Shown in pieces: positions 8,101 to 15,685 of a stretch of 64,000 nucleotides of DNA. The position numbers and the translations under genes were made by a program. Below the pieces are notes generated by a model that ran no database searches, had not been told where the DNA came from, and saw only the letters and a list, made by a program, of their open reading frames with translations. Origin of the DNA: Asticcacaulis endophyticus (GTDB lineage: Bacteria; Pseudomonadota; Alphaproteobacteria; Caulobacterales; Caulobacteraceae); NCBI RefSeq assembly GCF_014652575.1, contig NZ_BMZB01000001.1, forward strand, positions 496,001 through 560,000. The letters run 5' to 3'. Positions within the stretch are counted from its first letter, which is position 1; each line of letters begins with the position of its first letter.

Positions 8101-10092
8101 ATGGCCCTGCAATTTAAACGACCCCCACTCAAGGCGTTCATCTATTGGGCCACAGTGCTTGGGGTGTGGGCGATCATCTTTGTCACCGCCTTTATAGCGG
8201 TGTTTTCGTTCGGCCTGCCGTCGATTGATGACATCGATAAGGTCGAAAAACAGCCCGCCATCACCTATCTGGATCGTTCCGGCGCCCTGATCGCCGTGCA
8301 GGGGTCGCAGTCGGCACCGCCGGTCAATCTCGATGAACTGCCGCCCTATGTGCCCGCGGCGTTTCTGGCGGTTGAGGATCGCCGGTTTTATCACCATCCC
8401 GGTTTCGATCCGGTCGGTATCCTGCGCGCCGCCATGCGCAATGCCACCAAAAAGGGTGGCAATCTGGCGGGCGGATCGACCATAACCCAGCAATTGGCCC
8501 GAAACCTGTTCCTGTCGTCTGATCAGAATATGAAGCGCAAGATTCAGGAACTGATCATGGCGGTGAAGTTGGAGCTGAAATTCACCAAAAAGGAAATTCT
8601 GGCGCTCTATCTCAACCGCGTCTATTTTGGGGCCGGGGCTTACGGTATCGAAGCCGCCTCGCAGCGCTATTTCAATAAACCAGCCAAAGAACTGACCATT
8701 GCCGAGTCGGCTTTGCTTGCCGGAATGATGAAGGGGCCGTCGCGCTATTCACCCCTATCCGATAGCGAACGCGCCCAGAACCGTGCCAATATCGTGCTCA
8801 ACGAAATGGTCGAAGCCCGTGTGATTACGCCGGAGCAACGCGCCGAGGCCGTGTCGAAACCGCTGAAAGTCACCAAGACCCTGGCCACCGCCCACGCCCT
8901 CTATTTCATCGACTGGTTAAGCAGCGAAGTCCAGCCGATTGCGGCCTCGGCTAAGGAAGACCTGATCGTCGAGACCACGCTCGATCTGGCCATCCAGACT
9001 GACGCCGAGCGTGCCGTTCAGCGCATCATGGAACGTGACGCCAAGAAAAAGGTCGAACAAACCGCCCTTGTCGCCATTGATGGCGAAGGCCGGGTGCGCG
9101 CTCTTATTGGGGGGGTGTCTTATGCCGACAGTCAGTTCAACCGCGCCATCGAAGCCCACCGTCAGGCCGGATCGTCGTTCAAGCCGTTTGTCTATCTGAC
9201 CGCCATGGAAGCCGGTTACAATCCGCTGACACCCGTCGTTGATGAGCCGTTTGAAATCGGCGGCTGGTCGCCGGAGAACTACACCAAGAAATTTTTAGGC
9301 CCGATGGATCTGCAAACCGCACTGGCCCAGTCGATCAACACCGTGGCCGCCCGCGTCGCCAATGATGTTGGCCGCGAAAATGTCGCCCGCACGGCCCGCC
9401 GTCTGGGGATCGATTCCAAGATTAATACCGATCCGGCTATGGCACTGGGCACGGCCAGTCTGACACCGCTTGAGATGGCGCGCGCCTATGTGCCGTTCTC
9501 CAACGGCGGCTATAAGGTCGCCCCCCACGGTATTATCCGTATCCGCACCACGTCGGGCAAAATTCTTTATCAGTACCGCGAAGATGTCCGCACTCAGGTC
9601 ATCGCCAACCCACCACTGGCCTATATGAACCAGATGATGCGCCAAGTGGTGATTTCCGGCACCGGCAATGGCATCAAGATCCCTGGCAACTATGATCTGG
9701 CCGGTAAGACCGGCACGACCAGTGACTACCGCGATGCCTGGTTCGTCGGCTATACTGGCGGTTTCACCACCGCGGTCTGGGTCGGCCGCGACAACAACAC
9801 CCCGATGGCGCGCGTGACCGGTGGCGGCACACCCGCGGCGATCTGGCGTGATTTTATGGCCTCGGCCCTGACCCGCATCAAGACCAGCGCCATCCCCACC
9901 GGCCCGGTCAGCGAAATGGATGAAGCCGCCAGTGCGGCGGTCGATGAATTGCTGAACTCAAGCCCTGCGGCCAATGATAATGCCGTACCGCCGATGGTGA
10001 CCATGGAGCCGATCCCAAACCCAGAAGATCAGCAACCAGCCCCGACCGATGCGGACGATATATTTTCAGAAGCCCAAAGAAGGAATCAGTAA
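8101..10092 (+). CDS. Class A penicillin-binding protein (transglycosylase/transpeptidase)
   Basis: Bifunctional peptidoglycan synthase of the inner membrane. One membrane helix (residues about 14-38) anchors it. The glycosyltransferase domain has the catalytic glutamate E92 in EDRRFYHHPG and the GGSTITQQLARN motif. The transpeptidase domain has SxxK at S358-K361 (AGSSFK), SxN at S411-N413 (QSINT) and KTG at 536-538 (GKTGTT). The C-terminal 60 residues are proline- and acid-rich, probably a flexible tail. The length of 663 residues is close to PBP1C/PBP1A-like short forms in Alphaproteobacteria. The start follows GACCAGAGGACGTGC. It converges with the next gene with a 3-base gap. Confidence 0.94.
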   Translation: MALQFKRPPLKAFIYWATVLGVWAIIFVTAFIAVFSFGLPSIDDIDKVEKQPAITYLDRSGALIAVQGSQSAPPVNLDELPPYVPAAFLAVEDRRFYHHPGFDPVGILRAAMRNATKKGGNLAGGSTITQQLARNLFLSSDQNMKRKIQELIMAVKLELKFTKKEILALYLNRVYFGAGAYGIEAASQRYFNKPAKELTIAESALLAGMMKGPSRYSPLSDSERAQNRANIVLNEMVEARVITPEQRAEAVSKPLKVTKTLATAHALYFIDWLSSEVQPIAASAKEDLIVETTLDLAIQTDAERAVQRIMERDAKKKVEQTALVAIDGEGRVRALIGGVSYADSQFNRAIEAHRQAGSSFKPFVYLTAMEAGYNPLTPVVDEPFEIGGWSPENYTKKFLGPMDLQTALAQSINTVAARVANDVGRENVARTARRLGIDSKINTDPAMALGTASLTPLEMARAYVPFSNGGYKVAPHGIIRIRTTSGKILYQYREDVRTQVIANPPLAYMNQMMRQVVISGTGNGIKIPGNYDLAGKTGTTSDYRDAWFVGYTGGFTTAVWVGRDNNTPMARVTGGGTPAAIWRDFMASALTRIKTSAIPTGPVSEMDEAASAAVDELLNSSPAANDNAVPPMVTMEPIPNPEDQQPAPTDADDIFSEAQRRNQ

Positions 10093-10095
10093 ACG

Positions 10096-10839
10096 CTAAC
10101 CGGCTCCATAGGCAAACAGGCTGTGTCCGTGGGTTTTCAGCCATTGCCGCGCCGGTTTATAGTCGCCGAATATGCGCTCAACCTCCGCCCAGAACGGGGG
10201 CTGGTGATGTGGGTGTTTCAGGTGGGCCACTTCGTGCGCGCAGACATAGGCGAACACCGACTCCGGCGCCATGATCAGCCGCCACGAATAGCGTATCGCC
10301 TGACGCGACGGAGTGCATGATCCCCACCGGCCCTTGGGGTCGAAAATGGCCACTTTCACGCCGCTATAGCCCAGACCTTGCGCATAGTCTTCGGTATAGG
10401 TTTGGGCAAACTCCAGCGCCTGCTTTGACAGATAGCGGCCCACGCGACGGGCATAGGCATCGTCCTGCCCGCCTGCGGTAAGTACCAACCCCTCATCGGT
10501 TTTCAGAAAGCGGGCGGAGGCCATATTGCCCGAAGATTTAAGCGCCAGAGTGCCGCCCCGGTAAGGAATATCCATATCCGGCGCAAACATGGCGACTTTC
10601 GGTTTTTTGGCGCTGAATTTGCGAACCCAGTCAAGGCGGGTGCGCGCAAAGGCAATCGCCTGCGTAATCTCACGTACATGGGGCACGCTCAAGATCGCTT
10701 CCCCGGATTTATTGTCGATGCGCAGGGATATACGTCGGGCGCGGCCATTGACCTTCAGACGCAACGAGACGTCGTCCAACGTCACGACGTCGCCGTGCCC
10801 TAAGCCCTTAAATTCTGACGATTCGCGCTTCCATAGCAT
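10096..10839 (-). CDS. YgjP/DUF45-type zinc metalloprotease
   Basis: 247-residue cytoplasmic protein of the SprT/YgjP-like (DUF45) group. The zinc motif is H202-E203-x-x-H206 in CAHEVAHLKHPHH, and the preceding RWGSC segment (171-175) and SWRLIMAP are family hallmarks. These proteins resemble WLM/SprT metallopeptidases, and their substrates are not firmly known. The start MLWKRESSEF is the first ATG of the frame. A dispersed palindromic repeat lies immediately upstream, leaving little room for a promoter before phaZ, so it may be read through from phaZ. Confidence 0.85.
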   Translation of the reverse strand: MLWKRESSEFKGLGHGDVVTLDDVSLRLKVNGRARRISLRIDNKSGEAILSVPHVREITQAIAFARTRLDWVRKFSAKKPKVAMFAPDMDIPYRGGTLALKSSGNMASARFLKTDEGLVLTAGGQDDAYARRVGRYLSKQALEFAQTYTEDYAQGLGYSGVKVAIFDPKGRWGSCTPSRQAIRYSWRLIMAPESVFAYVCAHEVAHLKHPHHQPPFWAEVERIFGDYKPARQWLKTHGHSLFAYGAG

Positions 10840-10850
10840 GAAGCTAATTT

Positions 10851-10897
10851 AAAGCGCTTTCCGAAAAGTGTCAGCGGTTTTCGGCATTAAAAGCGCG
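10851..10897. repeat. Dispersed palindromic repeat, copy 1 (type A)
   Basis: A unit of about 46 bases with arms AAAGCGCTTT...AAAAGCGCG and inner arms CCGAAAA / TTTTCGG. It matches the reverse complement of the unit at 33464-33510 at about nine positions in ten. It sits between the YgjP-type gene and phaZ. It has the size and shape of REP-type intergenic elements. Confidence 0.75.
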
Positions 10898-10899
10898 GC

Positions 10900-12150
10900 T
10901 TAAAGATTAGCATCCGTCTTGGCAATGAAGTCACGGATTTTCGGATAGATGCTCTCGCGGAAACGCCGCCCGTTGAACACGCCGTAATGCCCGGCCCCGG
11001 CCTGCACATAAAGCTCTTTCATATCGGCGGGAATATTGGGACAGATTTCGTGCGCGGCCTGAGTTTGACCAACGCCGGAAATATCGTCCTTTTCGCCCTC
11101 AACCGTCATCAGGGCGATGTCGGTAATGGCTTGCGGCTTCACGGTACGACCATTGTGAACCAGTTCGCCCTTGGGCAAGGCATGTTTCTGGAAGACCAGA
11201 TCGATGGTTTGCAGGTAAAACTCTTCGGTCAGATCGAGCACCGACAGATATTCGTCGTAGAACTCAAGGTGCTTTTCGACACCGTCGCCGTCATCTTCGA
11301 CCAGATTGCTGAAATAGCTTTTGAGCGCATCCATGTGCCGCTCTTCGTTCATGCTCATGAAGCTGTAGAGCTGCACAAAGCCCGGATAGACCCGGCGGCC
11401 AACCCCCGGATAGGGCGGCGGCACATTATGCACCATGTTTGACTTGAACCAGGCAAACGGACGCTCTTCGGCCAGATTATTGGTCACGGTCGGGTTGAAA
11501 CGCGCATCAATGGGTGAGCCCATAAAGGTCATCGACGCCGGACGATTCGGATGATTATCTTCAGCCATCAGGCAGGCCGTAGCCAGAACCGGCGGCCCCG
11601 GCTGGCAGACCCCGACCACATGGATGCGTGAGCCAATAAACTCCAGCATCTGCTGGATATGGTCCATGTAGCTATAGAAATCAAAACGGCCTTCCAGCAC
11701 CGGCACCTGACGGGCATTGACCCAGTCAGTGATATAGACATCGTGATCGAGCAGGAATTCCTGCACCGTCCCGCGCAAAAGGGTCGCGTAGTGGCCTGAC
11801 AAGGGGGCAACGATCAGCACGGCGGGTGCGGTTTTTTTAACGCCTGCCCGACGCAGATCGGCATTGTCACGCTGAAAGCGCAGCAGCCTGACCCACGGTG
11901 TTGACCAATCTTCGACAATCTGCACGCGCACCGGCGTGTCGTTGATGGTCACGCTGTCGATGCGCCAGTCGGGCTTACCATAGCGACGGGTGACATTGGA
12001 AAACAGCTCCGCCGAGGCATAAAGCGTGCGGCCCAGCGCCGTGTCGGAGGCCGGATTAGCCTTTGACCCCCAAAAATCACGGGTCATTTGCGCCAGCGCC
12101 CGCATGGGGGCGGCCGAATAATAGGCGTACTCATGAAGCGAATACAGCAT
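10900..12150 (-). CDS. phaZ: Intracellular polyhydroxybutyrate depolymerase
   Basis: Cytoplasmic alpha/beta-hydrolase that breaks down native PHB granules to 3-hydroxybutyrate. From the chosen start (MLYSLHEYAY, typical of the family) the protein has 416 residues. The nucleophile elbow is GVCQPG with Cys182 in place of the usual serine, the hallmark of the Ralstonia-type intracellular depolymerases. The C-terminal half has the E-G-E-K-D-D-I-S-G motif and a late GHYGVF motif supplying the acid and histidine. A 19-residue upstream extension is open but has no family similarity, while AAGG precedes the chosen ATG. No PHB synthesis gene is in the window. It implies carbon storage as PHB. Confidence 0.92.
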   Translation of the reverse strand: MLYSLHEYAYYSAAPMRALAQMTRDFWGSKANPASDTALGRTLYASAELFSNVTRRYGKPDWRIDSVTINDTPVRVQIVEDWSTPWVRLLRFQRDNADLRRAGVKKTAPAVLIVAPLSGHYATLLRGTVQEFLLDHDVYITDWVNARQVPVLEGRFDFYSYMDHIQQMLEFIGSRIHVVGVCQPGPPVLATACLMAEDNHPNRPASMTFMGSPIDARFNPTVTNNLAEERPFAWFKSNMVHNVPPPYPGVGRRVYPGFVQLYSFMSMNEERHMDALKSYFSNLVEDDGDGVEKHLEFYDEYLSVLDLTEEFYLQTIDLVFQKHALPKGELVHNGRTVKPQAITDIALMTVEGEKDDISGVGQTQAAHEICPNIPADMKELYVQAGAGHYGVFNGRRFRESIYPKIRDFIAKTDANL

Positions 12151-12304
12151 CTGAACTCTACCTTGGTTTATCCTGCCGCGGGGCGACACTCCACTAAACC
12201 CTATCACAGCAAAGCTGCCAATAGGTTACTGCGGCGCAAACCAAGATGTGATGAGCAGGTGCAGCATTCAAGCACCGGCATTTCAAGTCGCGTCTTTGGC
12301 CTAA

Positions 12305-12913
12305 CTACCGCATTTCCTTGCGTATCATGTCAGCGCTGTCTTTGGGGGATATTTCGCGCCCAAGGGGTAAGACGAACTGGCCTTCGGGGTTCATCAGATA
12401 GATGACCGCCGTGTGGTTCATAGTGTAATCCTCACCCTCGCCCGATTTGGAATAGGTGGCGCGGTAAGCCTTGGCGATGTCATCCACCTGCTGCGCTGTG
12501 CCGGTAAGACCAATGACGCCGCCCGGAAAGCCGGGGCTTTCGATATAGGATTTCATCGCCGCCGGACTGTCGCGCTCAGGATCAACGGTGACGAACACGA
12601 TCTGGAAATCTTTGGCCTTATCGCCCAACTCCTTTTGCACGGCATTGAGGTGCTGCAAGGTCAGCGGGCAAATGTCGGGGCAATAGGTAAAGCCGAAGAA
12701 CACCGCCGACCACTTACCTTTGAGGATGTCTTGCGTGACCACACGGCCATTCTGGTCAGTCATGGTAAAATCACCACCGACCTTAACTGACGGATCGACC
12801 TGCGACGATCCGCCACCGGGTGACGCCTTAAGCGTCGTGTACCAGTACGACCCAATGAGTGCAAATAATCCCACAAAAATAATAAGGATAATTGTCAGGC
12901 GCGATTTCGTCAT
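12305..12913 (-). CDS. SCO1/SenC-type copper chaperone
   Basis: Membrane-anchored thioredoxin-fold protein that delivers copper to the CuA centre of cytochrome c oxidase. Residues 7-24 form a single membrane helix and the rest faces the periplasm. The copper ligands are C78 and C82 (YCPDICP) and H167 (NHTAV). The length of 202 residues is standard. It is divergent from regB with 43 bases between, the same partnership (senC beside regA/regB) known from Rhodobacter, so oxygen- or redox-linked control through RegA is a reasonable inference. Confidence 0.93.
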   Translation of the reverse strand: MTKSRLTIILIIFVGLFALIGSYWYTTLKASPGGGSSQVDPSVKVGGDFTMTDQNGRVVTQDILKGKWSAVFFGFTYCPDICPLTLQHLNAVQKELGDKAKDFQIVFVTVDPERDSPAAMKSYIESPGFPGGVIGLTGTAQQVDDIAKAYRATYSKSGEGEDYTMNHTAVIYLMNPEGQFVLPLGREISPKDSADMIRKEMR

Positions 12914-12956
12914 CTATTTACTCACCTCTGATTAATTCCGCCTCAATAGGCCATTC

Positions 12957-14330
12957 ATGGATTTTAGCCAAACCTTTAAGCGGATCGGTCTTGATTTCAA
13001 GACGTTGGATCTGACCGCCGCACCGCCTCTGGGCGGACGCGATCACCTGCGCCTGCGCACGCTGGTGTTCCTGCGCTGGCTGGCCATCATCGGTCAGACC
13101 GGCATGGTCTTGCTGGTGGCGTTCGGGTTAGGCTACGAAATCAATGTCGGCCTGTGTCTGGCCATCATCGCCGCCAGCGTCTGGCTCAATGCCCTGTTGA
13201 TGCTGGGCGGGCGGTCGCGGTCACAACTTAAGGACTGGGAAGCGGCGGTTCAGTTAAGCTTTGACACCCTGCAACTGGCGGTGCTTTTAGGGGTAACCGG
13301 CGGGCTCAATAACCCGTTTTGCCTGATGCTGATCGCGCCGCCTACGGTCGCCGCCGCCAACCTGCCGACCCGTCAGGGGATCGCGGTCATAGGCGTGGCA
13401 CTTGCGGCCTCCATCAGCCTGTTTTTCTGGTCGCTTGATCTGCCGTGGCATGAGGGTCAGTCGCTTTATCTGCCGCCCATGTACCGGGTCGGGTTTCTGG
13501 CAGCCCTTCTGATCGGGATTGTGTTCACGGCGGGCTATGCCTGGCAGGCCGCACTGGAAGCCAAACGCATGGAGCAGGCGCTGGAGGCCACCCGCGCTGT
13601 TATGGAAAAAGAGCACCGCCTGTCGGCCCTTGGGGGTCTCGCCGCCGCCGCCGCCCATGAACTGGGCACGCCGCTGGGCACTATTCAGGTGGTGGCTAAG
13701 GAAATGATGCTGGCGCTCGATAAGGACGACCCGCTCCATGAGGACGCCGCCCTGCTGGTGTCGCAGTCAAAGCGCTGCCGCGACATTCTTAAAACCCTGT
13801 CGCAACAGCCGGAAACGGTCGATGAGGTCTATGACCAGATGCCGCTTAGGGCCTTTCTGGAAGAGGTCGCCGAACCCTTCCGCCACTTCGGCAAGACCAT
13901 CCATATCGATATTTCTACGGACGGCGGGAGCAGCAGCGCCATCACCATCAAGCGCCGCCCGGAATGGCTGCATGCCCTGTCGGCCTTTGTCGAAAATGCC
14001 GTCGATTTTGCCACCACTCAGGTGTGGATCAGGGTCGACATTTTCGATGCCCATGTGGCCTTAAGCGTCGAAGACGACGGGGCTGGCTTTTCTTCGGAGA
14101 TCCTGGGCCGGCTGGGTGAGCCCTATGTGTCAACACGCCACAGTGACGTTAAGGCGCAACTGCGTCATAAGCCCGGCGGTATGGGGTTAGGGTTTTTCAT
14201 TGCCAAGACCCTGTGCGAATATTCCGGCGCGGCGGTCAGCTTCGGCAACCGCGCAAGCCCTGATCGCGGGGCCTTCGTCAAGGCGATGTGGAGGCGTGAT
14301 CAGATGCAGATTTCAGGACTGGAGCTATAA
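12957..14330 (+). CDS. regB: Redox sensor histidine kinase RegB/PrrB/ActS
   Basis: Inner-membrane kinase with six predicted membrane helices (residues about 38-200) and a cytoplasmic kinase core. The ubiquinone-linked GGxxNPF motif is at 115-121 (GGLNNPF). The H-box is the family-specific AAAAAHELGTPLGTI with phospho-accepting H234. The redox-active cysteine of the dimerisation region is present as C274 in SKRCRDIL, matching Cys265 of Rhodobacter capsulatus RegB. The ATP-binding N, G1 and G2 boxes follow (SVEDDGAGF, GGMGLGFFIAKTL). It is translationally linked to regA by a 1-base gap. The pair governs respiratory and energy genes in response to redox state in related bacteria. Confidence 0.95.
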   Translation: MDFSQTFKRIGLDFKTLDLTAAPPLGGRDHLRLRTLVFLRWLAIIGQTGMVLLVAFGLGYEINVGLCLAIIAASVWLNALLMLGGRSRSQLKDWEAAVQLSFDTLQLAVLLGVTGGLNNPFCLMLIAPPTVAAANLPTRQGIAVIGVALAASISLFFWSLDLPWHEGQSLYLPPMYRVGFLAALLIGIVFTAGYAWQAALEAKRMEQALEATRAVMEKEHRLSALGGLAAAAAHELGTPLGTIQVVAKEMMLALDKDDPLHEDAALLVSQSKRCRDILKTLSQQPETVDEVYDQMPLRAFLEEVAEPFRHFGKTIHIDISTDGGSSSAITIKRRPEWLHALSAFVENAVDFATTQVWIRVDIFDAHVALSVEDDGAGFSSEILGRLGEPYVSTRHSDVKAQLRHKPGGMGLGFFIAKTLCEYSGAAVSFGNRASPDRGAFVKAMWRRDQMQISGLEL

Positions 14331-14331
14331 A

Positions 14332-14892
14332 ATGGCCGATGCGGTAAGTGAAACCATAGCCAATCTGGCGGACAAGACCCTGATCCTGCTCGATGACGAC
14401 GCGCCGTTCCGTCAGCGTCTGGCGCGCGCGCTGGAGGCGAGAGGCTTTCAGGTCACCGCCGTTGAAAGCGTGGCTGAGGCCCTGACGGCTATTGCCGCCA
14501 GCCCTCCGGCGTTCGGGGTCATGGATATGCGCCTTGAGGACGGCAATGGTTTGAAAGCCGTCGAAGCCTTACATGCTAAGCGCCCGGATGCCCGCGCCAT
14601 CATGCTGACCGGCTATGGCAATATCGCCACCGCCGTCGCCGCCGTCAAATCCGGTGCGATTGATTATCTGTCAAAACCTGCCGATGCCGACGATGTCGTC
14701 AAGGCTCTGCTGGCGATTGAGGATCACAGCCCCGCCCCGCCGGAAAACCCGATGTCCGCCGACCGTGTGCGCTGGGAACACATTCAGCGCGTCTATACCC
14801 TGTGCGGCCAGAACGTGTCGGAAACGGCCCGGCGCCTCAACATGCACCGCCGGACCCTGCAACGGATTCTGGCCAAACGCGCGCCCAAATAG
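14332..14892 (+). CDS. regA: Response regulator RegA/PrrA
   Basis: A receiver domain with acidic pocket D21-D23, phospho-acceptor D65 (GVMDMRLEDG), T93 and K115 is followed by a short linker and a Fis-like helix-turn-helix (residues about 150-183, NVSETARRLNMHRRTLQRIL). This HTH is almost invariant across RegA/PrrA/ActR proteins. The start MADAVSETIA lies one base after the regB stop and gives the usual 186-residue size. A longer frame overlapping regB is open but implausible. The partner kinase is RegB. The stop abuts the convergent gene 14893-15510 directly, with no spacer. Confidence 0.95.
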   Translation: MADAVSETIANLADKTLILLDDDAPFRQRLARALEARGFQVTAVESVAEALTAIAASPPAFGVMDMRLEDGNGLKAVEALHAKRPDARAIMLTGYGNIATAVAAVKSGAIDYLSKPADADDVVKALLAIEDHSPAPPENPMSADRVRWEHIQRVYTLCGQNVSETARRLNMHRRTLQRILAKRAPK

Positions 14893-15510
14893 CTATTCAT
14901 CCGCAATGATAATATTTGGATTATCCGGCGGGATAAATTCAAACAGGCCAATATCCAGCGCCTTTTGCGGGCGATAGGACATGAGCGGATTCGCAGCCAA
15001 CGCCTGCACTTCCTCCGGTGTCAGGGCCTGCCCCAGCGCCTTTTTACGCACGGCCCGCGCCTGCACATAGGGCTCAAGACTGGCCGCCGGTTTGGCGACA
15101 CGCTTTGGGATGATCTTCCAGTAGGACACACTGAGTTGCCACACCGACTTTACCGGCTTTGCGGGGGCTGGCCAGCGCTGACCGCCGGTCATAGCGGGGG
15201 TTGTGCGCTTGGCTGATTTTACCGGCTCAGCCCGGCACATAAGGCGTGCAAACACATCCGCCGCATCCGGTGTAAATCGCGATCCCGGTCGCGCATCCTC
15301 AAGCAGTTCGGGGTACTGCGCGCCGTAATAATCAAGGGCGGCACTTTCCGTCTCAAATTTCGGCCCCACGACTTCCGACACAAATTGTACGGATTTGCCG
15401 GATTCGGCCATGGCTTCAGATTCACGGGCCGCGCGCGCAAATCCCTTCGATGCCCAACTATTGAGGACATCGATGCCATGAAGGGCAATGGGGTAGCGCA
15501 CGCTGGCCAT
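14893..15510 (-). CDS. Uncharacterised protein
   Basis: 205-residue soluble protein that I do not recognise. The N-terminal 75 residues contain HGIDVLNSW and a Y-Y-G-A-Q-Y segment. The middle (about 105-160) is rich in Lys, Pro and Trp (WQLSVSYWKIIPK), a pattern common in DNA- or RNA-contacting alphaproteobacterial small proteins. The C-terminus is acidic (NPNIIIADE). There are no membrane segments or signal peptide. Codon use looks like its neighbours, so it is likely a lineage-conserved gene rather than a recent arrival. It converges with regA. Confidence 0.6.
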   Translation of the reverse strand: MASVRYPIALHGIDVLNSWASKGFARAARESEAMAESGKSVQFVSEVVGPKFETESAALDYYGAQYPELLEDARPGSRFTPDAADVFARLMCRAEPVKSAKRTTPAMTGGQRWPAPAKPVKSVWQLSVSYWKIIPKRVAKPAASLEPYVQARAVRKKALGQALTPEEVQALAANPLMSYRPQKALDIGLFEFIPPDNPNIIIADE

Positions 15511-15685
15511 GATCCGAACCTATCCAAAACCGTTGCCACTCTATAACGCGGCCACAGGTTTCCAAAGGGTGAATACCGGTTAAATTCAGCACAGCCTTAT
15601 TTTGTTGGCGGCAGGAGATTCAACTTGATTTATCATGTCAAGTCATCTGATTCGTTTTACAACCTGAAAAGCCTGAATGTAGCGC